Source: an uncultured Lactobacillaceae bacterium (GTDB lineage Bacteria > Bacillota > Bacilli > Lactobacillales > Lactobacillaceae). Taken from it: a stretch of 64,000 nucleotides of DNA. The position numbers and the translations under genes were made by a program. The DNA lies in contig CALYQJ010000006.1 in assembly GCA_945285405.1 (NCBI GenBank), positions 1 through 64,000 of the forward strand, written 5' to 3'. Shown here one piece after another: positions 28,556-38,831 of the stretch (position 1 is its first letter; every line of letters begins with the position of its first letter). The notes beneath the pieces are model-generated. The model was not told where the DNA came from, made no database searches, and saw nothing but the letters and a program-made list of their open reading frames with translations.

Positions 28556-29293
28556 TCAATTGGAATTAATAAAACATTTAACAATGAGATCTAATAAAAG
28601 ACAAAGAGGAACGTAGGACGTATAAAAATTATTTTCAGTAGTTGTCTGTATATACAGATTTAAAGAAGCGGCTCTAGCTAAGGGGTTAACCATAAATTTC
28701 GTAATTGATACAATAATAACCCCAGTTTCTTTGATAATTGGTAACTGATTTAAAATTGTATTAGCTTGACCACTCATCGAAACTACAAATAAAATGTCAC
28801 CTTTTTGCATTACTGAACTATTTAGTTTTAATTCAATACTTGTTGGAAAAGAAATTATTGCTTTTTTAGCAGCAACCATGCCTCGTTTAAAATCTTCTAA
28901 AATTGTTTTGGCTCCGTATCCTGTAGCGTAAGTATAGATATGCGGAGCCATTTTCATTTTTGAAACTAAATCTATAATTTGATTATGATTAATTAGTGAA
29001 AATGTATCATTTAAATCTTTTTTAGTTTGAACAAAAATATCTTGTTCATCCATAGATACTATTGATTTTTGTTTTTCTTCTTTTAATTGATACTTAAATT
29101 CACTATAACCAGAATATCCAATAGCTTTGCAAAGACGAATAATGAATGATTTGGAAATTAAAGCTTTTTTTGCAAATTCATTAATAGTTAAATTAACGAA
29201 TTTTTCTTTGTTAGCTATAATATAAGATAAAGTTTTCTTTTCATTAGCATTAAGTTCTTCATAATGTAAATTAAAAGCAGTTTCAATTGACAT
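28556..29293 (-). CDS. MurR/RpiR-family sugar-phosphate regulator
   Basis: 245 residues. The N-terminal HTH_6 domain is seen at about 1-77 (LNANEKKTLSYIIANKEKF, FAKKALISKSFIIRLCKAIG) and a C-terminal SIS domain at about 105-240 (IYTYATGYGAKTILEDF, GDILFVVSMSGQANTIL). Such proteins bind phosphosugars and repress or activate sugar genes. It lies between the EIICB-PHP pair and bglA and most likely regulates one or both. Its 3' end meets the PHP gene with no terminator between, so each transcript could run antisense into the other. Confidence 0.88.
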   Translation of the reverse strand: MSIETAFNLHYEELNANEKKTLSYIIANKEKFVNLTINEFAKKALISKSFIIRLCKAIGYSGYSEFKYQLKEEKQKSIVSMDEQDIFVQTKKDLNDTFSLINHNQIIDLVSKMKMAPHIYTYATGYGAKTILEDFKRGMVAAKKAIISFPTSIELKLNSSVMQKGDILFVVSMSGQANTILNQLPIIKETGVIIVSITKFMVNPLARAASLNLYIQTTTENNFYTSYVPLCLLLDLIVKCFINSN

Positions 29294-29320
29294 TTACTCC
29301 TCCATCTAAGATATATGTTT

Positions 29321-29347
29321 CCCTGATAATTTTTATCAGGGTTTTTT
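29321..29347 (+). terminator. Plus-strand terminator upstream of bglA
   Basis: CCCTGATAA pairs with TTATCAGGG, followed by TTTTTT. It faces rightward although the gene to its left (RpiR) is on the minus strand, so it would end plus-strand transcripts that have read through the PHP gene and antisense across the RpiR gene. Confidence 0.75.
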
Positions 29348-29456
29348 AGTAGACAAGTATCCTTATTATAATCGATTATGGTTTTTAAAAATTAAATTAT
29401 TAGCTGAGTTTTAAATAAAATGTAATTTATTGAATGTTTTAAAATGTTTTCAAATA

Positions 29457-29487
29457 TTGGAAGCCCTTAACTGCAATATGATACAAT
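29457..29487 (+). promoter_or_regulatory. Candidate bglA promoter
   Basis: An extended -10 (TG-A-TACAAT, TACAAT at 29482-29487) with a poor -35 TTGGAA (29457-29462, 19-base spacing). Just upstream, 29430-29453 begins TTGAA and ends TTCAA, a possible operator for the adjacent RpiR protein. Confidence 0.4.
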
Positions 29488-29535
29488 TAAAATGTGAAAA
29501 TATGATCACGATTTATAAATCAGGAGGTTATTTAA

Positions 29536-30984
<1,449 letters not shown>

Positions 30985-30994
30985 AATATATTTG

Positions 30995-31026
30995 ATACTT
31001 TATTTTATGATTTAAAAGTATTTTTG
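30995..31026 (+). terminator. bglA terminator
   Basis: ATACTTT (30995-31001) pairs with AAAGTAT (31015-31021), followed by TTTTT. Confidence 0.6.
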
Positions 31027-31141
31027 AAAGTAATTTTTTAATTTTGATTTATATATTTAAAGAAACAGAGACTTTTAGAATAAATAATTGTGATAAAATG
31101 AAAATGATTATGCTTTTTATTAAAATAAAGGAGTTTTTAAA

Positions 31142-31450
31142 ATGAGTCAAAAAACAATTATGCTAGTATGTGCTGCTGGAATGTCAACAAGTCTGTTAGT
31201 AAGTAAAATGCAAAAATCTGCAGAGGAAAAAGGTCTAGATGCTAAAATATTTGCAACAGCAAGCGCTGATGCTGAATCTAAAATTGAAAGTGAACACCCT
31301 GATGTTTTACTATTAGGTCCTCAAGTTAGATATATGCTTGATGACTTTAAGAATAGTGTTTCAATTCCTGTTGAAGTTATTAACATGCAAGATTATGGCA
31401 TGATGAATGGTGAAAAAGTTTTACAACAAGCTTTAAATTTGATTAAGTAG
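31142..31450 (+). CDS. PTS lactose/cellobiose-type IIB protein
   Basis: 102 residues. The phosphocysteine loop is IMLVCAAGMSTSLLVSKM near the N-terminus, followed by DVLLLGPQVRYMLDDF, both typical of cellobiose/chitobiose IIB. It passes phosphate from IIA to a IIC permease. It is 14 bases before the IIA gene; no IIC gene is present in this cluster. Confidence 0.92.
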   Translation: MSQKTIMLVCAAGMSTSLLVSKMQKSAEEKGLDAKIFATASADAESKIESEHPDVLLLGPQVRYMLDDFKNSVSIPVEVINMQDYGMMNGEKVLQQALNLIK

Positions 31451-31464
31451 AATAAGGATTAAAA

Positions 31465-31788
31465 ATGGCTGAAAGTGAAGAAAATTTACAGGCTGTTATG
31501 GGTCTGATCATGAATGGTGGCAATGCAAAAAGTTCTGCATTTGAAGCGATAAAGGCTGCTAAAAATGGTGATTTTACAAAGGCTGATGCAAAATTGAAAG
31601 AAGCGGACAAGTTTTTAGTAGATGCTCATAATTCGCAAACAGGAATGTTAACAAAAGAAGCAAATGGGGAACATGTACCTATAACTTTATTAATGGTCCA
31701 TTCTCAAGATCACATTATGAATGCTATTACTTTTCGTGATTTGGCTGGTGAAATAGTCGATTTGTATAAAAAATTAGCTGAAAAATAA
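31465..31788 (+). CDS. PTS lactose/cellobiose-type IIA protein
   Basis: 107 residues, helical. The LacF/CelC-type pattern is clear: VMGLIMNGGNAKSSAFEAIK, then EADKFLVDAHNSQTGML and the phosphohistidine region LLMVHSQDHIMNAITFRDLA. It takes phosphate from HPr and gives it to IIB. It forms a two-gene unit with IIB and is closed by a strong terminator. Confidence 0.93.
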   Translation: MAESEENLQAVMGLIMNGGNAKSSAFEAIKAAKNGDFTKADAKLKEADKFLVDAHNSQTGMLTKEANGEHVPITLLMVHSQDHIMNAITFRDLAGEIVDLYKKLAEK

Positions 31789-31810
31789 GATTTAAATTTA
31801 AATACTTTGA

Positions 31811-31845
31811 AAATCGATTTAGTTTAATACTAAATCGATTTTTTA
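31811..31845 (+). terminator. Terminator after PTS IIA gene
   Basis: AAATCGATTTAGT pairs with ACTAAATCGATTT, followed by a T-run. Confidence 0.85.
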
Positions 31846-31957
31846 TTATTTTGATGTTTTTAAATTTAAACACATTTTTAAAAATAGTAACTTATTGATA
31901 TTAATTAATTAAAGTGATAAATTAATACTGAATCAATCAAAGAAAGGAATTAAAAAA

Positions 31958-32848
31958 ATGGAATCGAAATTAACAAATCCTTTGAATAATTTTTATCATA
32001 AAAAATTTGAAAAACAATCTCAAGATTATCCAGCTCTACAAAGTAAAATGAAACCAGTACCAGAAGGTGATATGAAAAATTATCAAGGTCACGGTTTATT
32101 AAAAGGACGTCATGCTTTAATTACTGGTGGTGATTCAGGAATTGGTAGAGCGGTTGCAATTTCTTATGCTAAAGAAGGAGCTGATGTTGCAATTCAGTAT
32201 TTACCTGAAGAGGAATCAGATGCTAAGGAAGTTGAAAAGATAATTAAAAAAATTGGTCAGAAAGTTGTTTTATTACCAGCTGATTTTCGGCGTCATGGAA
32301 CTGCTAAAAAAGTTACTATGGATGCCGAAAAGAAATTGGGAGGTCTTGATTTACTTGTAATGAATGCAGCAATACAACAGCAAGCCCCAGATATTACTAA
32401 TGTAAAAATAACTTTAATTCGTGATACTTTTGAAGTTAATATTATTTCAATGTTTGAAATGGTACAAACAGCATTACCTCATTTACCCGCTGGAAGTTCA
32501 ATTATTGCTACTTCTTCGGTGCAAGCTTTTCAGCCATCTCCAAATTTATTAACTTATGCAACGACTAAAGCAGCAATATGTAGTTTTATTACAAATTTAG
32601 CTCAATCTATAGCTGAAAAAGGAATTAGAGCCAATGGAGTTGCTCCAGGACCTATTTGGACTCCTTTACAAGTATGTGGGGGACAACCTACAGAAGCAGT
32701 ACCAACTTTTGGAAAAGAAACTCCTTTAAATCGTGCTGGTCAGCCGGATGAGGTTGCACCACTTTATGTTTTTTTAGCTTCAAATCAGGCTAATTACATT
32801 ACTGGTCAAATGTATGGTATAACCGGTGGTTCACTTATTACATATTAA
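31958..32848 (+). CDS. SDR-family oxidoreductase (YhxD/YdaD-like)
   Basis: 296 residues with AAAGGA before the ATG. A 45-residue N-terminal extension precedes the NAD(P) motif ALITGGDSGIGRAVA. The catalytic Ser and Tyr-x-x-x-Lys are in IIATSSVQAF and LTYATTKAAI; the C-terminal end ITGQMYGITGG is typical. This longer SDR type is widespread as a general-stress protein in Firmicutes; the substrate is unknown. It is a single gene between two terminators. Confidence 0.88.
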   Translation: MESKLTNPLNNFYHKKFEKQSQDYPALQSKMKPVPEGDMKNYQGHGLLKGRHALITGGDSGIGRAVAISYAKEGADVAIQYLPEEESDAKEVEKIIKKIGQKVVLLPADFRRHGTAKKVTMDAEKKLGGLDLLVMNAAIQQQAPDITNVKITLIRDTFEVNIISMFEMVQTALPHLPAGSSIIATSSVQAFQPSPNLLTYATTKAAICSFITNLAQSIAEKGIRANGVAPGPIWTPLQVCGGQPTEAVPTFGKETPLNRAGQPDEVAPLYVFLASNQANYITGQMYGITGGSLITY

Positions 32849-32866
32849 GTTTTGATTCTATTTATT

Positions 32867-32907
32867 TAAAAGGTAAAACTTTATTTAAAAGTTTTACCTT
32901 TTTTTTT
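32867..32907 (+). terminator. Terminator after the SDR gene
   Basis: AAAAGGTAAAACTT pairs with AAGTTTTACCTTTT, followed by more T residues. Confidence 0.85.
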
Positions 32908-32920
32908 AAAAAAATATCAA

Positions 32921-32948
32921 TTGAAAACTAATTTAGAATGATTATAAT
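32921..32948 (+). promoter_or_regulatory. Promoter of the NADH oxidase-like gene
   Basis: TTGAAA (32921-32926), a 16-base spacer and TATAAT (32943-32948). TAGGAGG follows before the ATG at 32978. Confidence 0.75.
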
Positions 32949-32977
32949 GTAAGTGAAATTATAGGAGGTTTTTATTA

Positions 32978-34333
32978 ATGAAAGTTATTGTTGTTGGTTC
33001 TTCACATGGTGGTTTTGAAGCTGTTCAAGAATTATTAGAAGATGAACCTGACGCTGAAATTCAATGGTACGAAAAAGGTGATTTTATTTCTTTTCTATCT
33101 TGTGGAATGCAATTATATCTTGAAGGAGTCGTAAAAGATGTTAATTCTGTAAGCTATGCGACTAAGTCAGGTATGGAAAAAAAAGGAGTTCATGTTTTTA
33201 TCCAGCAAGATGTTATTAAAATAAAACCTGATTGCCATGAAGTAGTAGTTCATAATCTTATTGATAATACTGACCGAACAGAGAAGTACGATAAATTAAT
33301 TATTAGTACTGGGGCTATTCCTGTTAAATTAAATGTTCCCGGCAATGACTTAGACCAAATATATTTTATGCGGGGTCGAGATTGGGCTATAAAATTGAAA
33401 AAAGCTACAGTTGAACCACTAATTAAAAATGTGGTAATCATTGGTTCAGGTTATATTGGAATGGAAGCGGCCGAAGCTTTTGCAAAAGCAGGTAAAAAAG
33501 TAACTGTTATTGATCTTTTACCAAGAATTTTGGGAACTTATCTGGATTCTGAATTTACAGATATTTTATCAAAAGAATTAGAAAATCATCATGTTCATTT
33601 GGCTTTAGGTCAAACAGTACAAAAGTTTGTTGGAAAAAATAATAAAATTATCCAAGTTGTTACAAACAAAGGTATATATGATGCAGATTTAGTTATTGAA
33701 GCAGTAGGTGTTAAACCTAATACTGCATGGTTAGAAGATACTCTAGAATTAAACCCTGATCACACAATTAAAACTGACCGATATCAGCGCACAAGTCAGC
33801 CTGATATTTTTGCTGTAGGTGATGCAACTTTAGTTACTTTTGCACCAACAAATCAGACTACTAAAATTTCTTTAGCGACCAATAGTCGGCGACAAGGTCG
33901 TTTCGCAGTTAAAAATTTAAATAAAGCTAGTAAGCCAACTCCAGCAGTTTCCGGATCTTCAGCTCTTACGATTTTTAATTATCATTTTGCATCTACTGGA
34001 ATTAAAGATGCGACCGCCGAGGGTTATCATATAAAAGTTTCCTCGGTTTATGTTGAAGACACTTATCGCCCTAATTTTATTCCAGATGATCAAAATGCTA
34101 AGGTTTATTTTAAATTAACATATGACCCTAGCGATGGACGAATTTTAGGAGCTCAAATTATGTCAACAGCAGATTTAACTGCTAATATTAATACAATTTC
34201 ACTTGCAATTCAGCAACACATCACTGTAGATCAATTAGCTTATGCTGATTTCTTCTTTCAACCTAATTATGATCGACCTTGGAATATTATGAATGTTGCC
34301 GCTCAAAAGGCACAACTTAAATTAAAAAAATAA
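32978..34333 (+). CDS. FAD-dependent NADH oxidase / CoA-disulfide reductase family enzyme
   Basis: 451 residues. The FAD motif [16 protein letters not shown] includes the His at position 10 typical of NADH oxidase and peroxidase. The redox cysteine is Cys42 in [15 protein letters not shown]. The NADH motif is [21 protein letters not shown] and a second FAD motif is [11 protein letters not shown]. The single-cysteine design fits water-forming NADH oxidase, NADH peroxidase or CoA-disulfide reductase; sequence alone does not separate them. In a lactic acid bacterium the likely role is NAD+ regeneration and oxygen or peroxide removal. Confidence 0.85.
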   Translation: MKVIVVGSSHGGFEAVQELLEDEPDAEIQWYEKGDFISFLSCGMQLYLEGVVKDVNSVSYATKSGMEKKGVHVFIQQDVIKIKPDCHEVVVHNLIDNTDRTEKYDKLIISTGAIPVKLNVPGNDLDQIYFMRGRDWAIKLKKATVEPLIKNVVIIGSGYIGMEAAEAFAKAGKKVTVIDLLPRILGTYLDSEFTDILSKELENHHVHLALGQTVQKFVGKNNKIIQVVTNKGIYDADLVIEAVGVKPNTAWLEDTLELNPDHTIKTDRYQRTSQPDIFAVGDATLVTFAPTNQTTKISLATNSRRQGRFAVKNLNKASKPTPAVSGSSALTIFNYHFASTGIKDATAEGYHIKVSSVYVEDTYRPNFIPDDQNAKVYFKLTYDPSDGRILGAQIMSTADLTANINTISLAIQQHITVDQLAYADFFFQPNYDRPWNIMNVAAQKAQLKLKK

Positions 34334-34344
34334 TTTTAAAAGTA

Positions 34345-35199
34345 TTAAGACCATAAAAAGTTAATTAAAATTTGATCAACCTGTTTGCTTTCGTGAAGTT
34401 TACTATGTTGTCCTTGTGAACCTATAATTTTCTTTTCATGATAAGAATTAGCTCTTTTTGCAACTAAATATTTTAAAGATTGTGAAGATGAATTAGTTAC
34501 TGAGCCGTCGGAGTTTGTCCCGTTATTTTTATCACCAAATATATTTAGAACTTTAATATTATTTGGAAATGTTTTTCTTAAGGGTAATAATCGCCGGTAT
34601 TCTAAATTAAAATGATCTGGTTTTCCTTCATCATTTAATTGATGTTGATGAGGTTGATCGTTTAAACCAATAATCCCATTAAAATGTCCTGCTATATCAA
34701 TAATTTTGTTAATTTGTGGGACATTTTTTTGATTTGGATTAGCTAATATATAGTACATAATAGCCATATTGCCCATCGAATGGCCAACAAGGTTAACCTT
34801 TTTTATAGAATATGTATTTCTTAATTTAATAAGAACATTCTTTAGCCATTGTCCATTTTTAAAATAATCACTAGTACGGTTATTTAAAAATCCAACTTCA
34901 ATTAATGGATTTTTCGAATTACGATTAATTTTGCCAATTAATTTAACCTTTCCTTTTTTATCAACAATTGCCTGAGTTATATTATTACTTAAATTATTTT
35001 TAACTATAGCATTTGTCATTTGATGTTCTGCATTAACGCTACTTCCCCAACCGTGTAAAAACAAAGTAGGAGTGGCATTAATTTTTATTTCTTGACTTTC
35101 TTTGTTAATGTTTAATATTCCTGTGAGAATTAAGATTAGCCCTAAAATAAAAAAGATTAAAATGGCTAGTCTTTTTTTATAATTTATGTTATTTTTCAT
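34345..35199 (-). CDS. DUF915 alpha/beta hydrolase, membrane-anchored
   Basis: 284 residues. An N-terminal membrane segment at about 8-27 (RLAILIFFILGLILILTGIL) puts the enzyme outside the membrane. The lid and oxyanion motif is TPTLFLHGWGSS; the nucleophile Ser is in NLVGHSMGNMAI; a late His lies in GSQGQHSKLHE and an Asp in FGDKNNGTNSDG. This matches the DUF915 cell-surface hydrolases of lactobacilli, with unknown substrate. It overlaps the DUF3737 gene by four bases and shares its MerR-type promoter. Its 3' end converges on the NADH oxidase gene with 11 bases between. Confidence 0.85.
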   Translation of the reverse strand: MKNNINYKKRLAILIFFILGLILILTGILNINKESQEIKINATPTLFLHGWGSSVNAEHQMTNAIVKNNLSNNITQAIVDKKGKVKLIGKINRNSKNPLIEVGFLNNRTSDYFKNGQWLKNVLIKLRNTYSIKKVNLVGHSMGNMAIMYYILANPNQKNVPQINKIIDIAGHFNGIIGLNDQPHQHQLNDEGKPDHFNLEYRRLLPLRKTFPNNIKVLNIFGDKNNGTNSDGSVTNSSSQSLKYLVAKRANSYHEKKIIGSQGQHSKLHESKQVDQILINFLWS

Positions 35200-36038
35200 T
35201 GTTCTTGAATAATTTTTATTTTACTCAAATCAATCTTTGGATCATTTTGAATGATATTATCAATGTGATTTGCAATAATTTGGCCACTAATAGGATTTTT
35301 AACACTTAATATATTCGAATTAATATGAGCGTTAATATTAGTACAATATTCAAAAGCTAAATCAGTATTTAATAACTTACAGTTTTTCATTTTTAAATTA
35401 TCGATATAACAAAGTCCTTGATTACTTTCAATAGTACAATTTATTAATTCTAGATTATTAGTATTCCACCCTAGGTATTCACCATTAAGGATGCAATCAT
35501 ATAATTTAACATTTTTACAGTTCCAGAAGGCATCTTTGGAAACAAATGTAGAATTATGAGCTTCAATATTTGTTGCACCGTCGAAAGCATAATTACCAAC
35601 TAATTGAAAATGATCAAGAGTAATATTTTTACTATTTAAACCAAAATAATTTCCACTTGCCTGAACATTTTGAATTGTAATATCATTACAATTCCATAAT
35701 GTTTCACTAGCATCAGAAAAATAAACATTATTAAGGTCAACCTTATTACAGTGACGAAATAGCTTAGGGGATTGGCACGTACTATTCTTTATATAAATTT
35801 TGTTAGTATACCAAATTCCCGAACGCGCCATAGTTTCAAAAATTGAATTATCTACTTTTATATCTGAACAATACCATAAAGGATATTTCCATTGAAAAAT
35901 ACAACTGTTTAATTCTAAATTATGGCTTTCTTTTAAAGGTGACTCTCCTTTACCAAAGGTAACATTTTTTAAACTAGCTTCATTTGTTTTAAAGAGTGAC
36001 CTTTCTCCTGAAAAAAATTGATTTTGATATAAATTCAT
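35196..36038 (-). CDS. DUF3737 right-handed beta-helix protein
   Basis: 280 residues built of about ten repeats of roughly 20 residues, each with alternating hydrophobic and Asn/Cys positions (LELNSCIFQWKYPLWYCSDI; VDLNNVYFSDASETLWNCND). This pattern is a right-handed beta-helix and matches DUF3737. No signal peptide is seen, so it is probably cytosolic. Function is unknown. GGAGAATTC precedes the ATG. It is first in a two-gene unit with the DUF915 hydrolase, behind a promoter with the geometry of MerR regulation. Confidence 0.85.
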   Translation of the reverse strand: MNLYQNQFFSGERSLFKTNEASLKNVTFGKGESPLKESHNLELNSCIFQWKYPLWYCSDIKVDNSIFETMARSGIWYTNKIYIKNSTCQSPKLFRHCNKVDLNNVYFSDASETLWNCNDITIQNVQASGNYFGLNSKNITLDHFQLVGNYAFDGATNIEAHNSTFVSKDAFWNCKNVKLYDCILNGEYLGWNTNNLELINCTIESNQGLCYIDNLKMKNCKLLNTDLAFEYCTNINAHINSNILSVKNPISGQIIANHIDNIIQNDPKIDLSKIKIIQEQ

Positions 36039-36068
36039 GAATTCTCCTTTTTTTAATTAATTAAATTG

Positions 36069-36100
36069 ATAATACCCCTTTGAGTTGACTTTAAGTCAAG
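36069..36100 (-). promoter_or_regulatory. MerR-type promoter and operator for DUF3737-DUF915
   Basis: On the minus strand TTGACT (36099-36094) and TATTAT (36074-36069) are separated by 19 bases, too long for normal sigma-A contact. The spacer side holds the perfect dyad TTGACTTAAAGTCAA. A long spacer with a central dyad is the signature of MerR-family activators, which twist the DNA to make such promoters active. The -35 overlaps the stop codon of the yfhO gene. No merR gene lies in the window. Confidence 0.7.
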
Positions 36101-38777
36101 TAAACTCTCCGTTTCTGCATTTTTTTAATTTATAGTTAAAAGTTATTTTTCCAAACTGAAAAGTTAGACTACATAAAGTTATTATTAATCCAGTCTTAAA
36201 ATAAGGCGGTTGATAACTAATTTTAATTTCATGTGAGCCAGGTTTAAGTCGAAGAGCTAAAAAATGGTCTAGCGCTGTATCAAAGGGTTGTTTTTTTCCG
36301 TCAATATTAGCGTGCCACCCCTTAACTGCCGGAATACTTAAAAAAAGAATACTATTCTGATGAGGAACTATTATTTTTCCAACTATTTTTGTACTGCTAA
36401 AGGAAGAAATTTTTAATTGTTTACTTTGTAAACTGGCATTTTGTTCAAGGAATTCTTTAGTTGACATAAAATAAAAATTAAAATCATATAGTGTTAATTC
36501 TTTTTGATTGAATCTAATTTCATATTTTATTGTTTTTCCTTGTTGGTTTTGGAAAAGCGATTGAACTACTGTATTGTTGATATTTGGATTTTGATGAATT
36601 TCTTGATTATTAATAAAATATTTTATATTTTGTTCACCAATGTTACCATTTAAAGAAACATAATAAGGGTCATCTGTTAAGGGAGTTAACTTAAAAATGA
36701 TTCTTCCAGGTTTTTTATCATCGATTTTTTGAAAAGTTAACCAATTGCTATTGGATGTTTTTTTTACATTTAACTTTTTTTCTTCATAACCATGAAATGG
36801 AAAGAAAAGGTTATCTGAATTTTTTTCCCATGAAAAGGATTTATAAATTACATTATAATTATTAATTGGATTGACTAATGCCAAGTTATTCTTTAAAACT
36901 GCTGGTCGAACCAAAAATCCTAAACTTAAGGCATATGGATTTTCTTTAGCTATGATATTAGAGTAGTTAAACTTATCGCCATAACTACCAACATCAGCTC
37001 TTGTGCCAATAGGCTTGTAAACATTTACATTATTTTGATCTGAAGGTTTAGATTTCAAATCTAGATAGTATTTAATACCTAAAAATGAATCAACAAATAT
37101 ATTACCATTACTATAAGTAACATCTCCTTCTGATTGAGGTTGCCCTAATTTAGCATAAAGGTGAGAAATTTTAGGCTCAAGCATACTGTTAAACTGATCA
37201 GTACCATTAAAATCTAACATCATTGCATCATCATTTGTCCTTTGAAAACTTTTTGCAATTCGATAGAATTTAGAATCATTATGTTTTATTTTTTTAATTA
37301 TGTTTCCTGTAGTAACTAAATACTTTTGGTAATCTTTATGAGAAATGAAACCAATCATACTTAACGAAACATAAGCATTTATAATTAATTCAAAGCAAAT
37401 CATCCAAGGTAATAATTTGGTAGATAATGAATAGTTATTTATTATTCCTCCTAAAATAGCAATACTTATTATTAAAAATAATGCAGTAATTGCAATTAAA
37501 TAATAGTTAAGATAGCTAATTTTTTTTTGAAAGTAAAAAGAACAATAAACAATACTAACAAATAAAATTGCAGGAATAATCAAGTGAATAATCGTAAATG
37601 ATTTAATTTTAGTATATGAATCTCGAGCGAGTATTAAAAGCCAGAAAATTACTAAATATGAAAAACGATAATGATACCATACTGGAAATTGTAATCCATG
37701 CCAAAGTAAATCTAGTGGTTCAAAACAAAGTGATGTAAACAAAAATACTGTAATTAATAAGGCAGTAATGCGAATTTTTAAAGGAATTTTTCTTGAAAAA
37801 AAGTAGAGCAAAGCTAGTGCTAATAATATACTCGGAATATAAATATTAGGATAACCTTGAGATACTTCGTCGAAATTAAAAGCTCCAATATTAAATTTTG
37901 TTAAAATTTTTAATGGATTATATTCCAATCTGATGTGAATAATTTTATTTGTATAGGTGCCTTTACTTTGCGTTAATTGAAAAAATGTGGGTAAAATGAT
38001 TATTGCTGCTATTCCCGCTGCGCTGATTGATTCAATAACAAATTTGTAGATTTTTTTGCTTAAATCCTTCAAAGTATGATAGTTTATAGATGCTTGATAA
38101 CAGAAATAAAGGACAGAAAAAAGGCAAATCATATACCCCATATAATAATTAATCAATAAAATAGCAGCTAAAGAAAAAGTATATAAAGGACTAGTTTTTT
38201 TGATAAAAATATAGTTTATTCCTAAAGTAACTAATGGCAAAATATATCCTGCATCCAACCAAATAAGATTGAATTGATTGGCAATAAAAAAACCACTTAA
38301 AGCATAACTTAAGCTAATGATTAACAAAAAATTGTTTTTTAAAGTAGTAGTTTTTTTGTTGAAATAATAAAATGATAGAGACATTAAACCATATTTGATT
38401 AATGTAATAATGATTACTGCAACATCTAAGTTAGGTTTAGAAAAAAATAAGAATAATAGATTTAAGGGACTAAGGAGGTAGTAACTCCAAAGACCTATGG
38501 TGTCTCCACCTAAATCTTTAGAAAAAGAATAAAAAAAGCTGGACGGATGTTTTAAAATGGTATCGTGAAAATAACCAAAAAAATCAATATATTGTTGACC
38601 TAAATCGACAGTCATTATCGAACTTTTTCCAAATGGGTAAGCTCTAATAGCAATAAAATAAATTAACATTATTAAAATGGGTAAGAAAAATGCCAGAAGG
38701 TAACTTTTTTTGTTTTGATAAAAAACTTTTTTTGATATTAAATCTAATCTAGTGTGCTTTTGTGCAATTGTTTTCAT
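36096..38777 (-). CDS. YfhO-family large membrane protein
   Basis: 893 residues with about a dozen membrane segments in the first 470 residues and one near the C-terminus, plus a large extracellular part between. The N-terminal PFGKSSIMTVDLGQQYIDFF and the region LLSPLNLLFLFFSKPN are typical of YfhO (bacterial GT-C-like) proteins. Members are linked to glycosylation of lipoteichoic acid or other envelope polymers; the substrate here is not known. It is divergent from the penicillin-binding protein gene with 54 bases between the starts. Confidence 0.85.
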   Translation of the reverse strand: MKTIAQKHTRLDLISKKVFYQNKKSYLLAFFLPILIMLIYFIAIRAYPFGKSSIMTVDLGQQYIDFFGYFHDTILKHPSSFFYSFSKDLGGDTIGLWSYYLLSPLNLLFLFFSKPNLDVAVIIITLIKYGLMSLSFYYFNKKTTTLKNNFLLIISLSYALSGFFIANQFNLIWLDAGYILPLVTLGINYIFIKKTSPLYTFSLAAILLINYYMGYMICLFSVLYFCYQASINYHTLKDLSKKIYKFVIESISAAGIAAIIILPTFFQLTQSKGTYTNKIIHIRLEYNPLKILTKFNIGAFNFDEVSQGYPNIYIPSILLALALLYFFSRKIPLKIRITALLITVFLFTSLCFEPLDLLWHGLQFPVWYHYRFSYLVIFWLLILARDSYTKIKSFTIIHLIIPAILFVSIVYCSFYFQKKISYLNYYLIAITALFLIISIAILGGIINNYSLSTKLLPWMICFELIINAYVSLSMIGFISHKDYQKYLVTTGNIIKKIKHNDSKFYRIAKSFQRTNDDAMMLDFNGTDQFNSMLEPKISHLYAKLGQPQSEGDVTYSNGNIFVDSFLGIKYYLDLKSKPSDQNNVNVYKPIGTRADVGSYGDKFNYSNIIAKENPYALSLGFLVRPAVLKNNLALVNPINNYNVIYKSFSWEKNSDNLFFPFHGYEEKKLNVKKTSNSNWLTFQKIDDKKPGRIIFKLTPLTDDPYYVSLNGNIGEQNIKYFINNQEIHQNPNINNTVVQSLFQNQQGKTIKYEIRFNQKELTLYDFNFYFMSTKEFLEQNASLQSKQLKISSFSSTKIVGKIIVPHQNSILFLSIPAVKGWHANIDGKKQPFDTALDHFLALRLKPGSHEIKISYQPPYFKTGLIITLCSLTFQFGKITFNYKLKKCRNGEFT

Positions 38778-38831
38778 ATTTTCTTACCATAATTATTAAA
38801 TCATTATTTTAAAATTTGAGGCAGATTCTTC

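Noticed and set aside
29321-29347. BglG/LicT-type antiterminator site before bglA
   Set aside because: No ribonucleic antiterminator sequence overlaps the hairpin, and the bglA promoter lies downstream of it.
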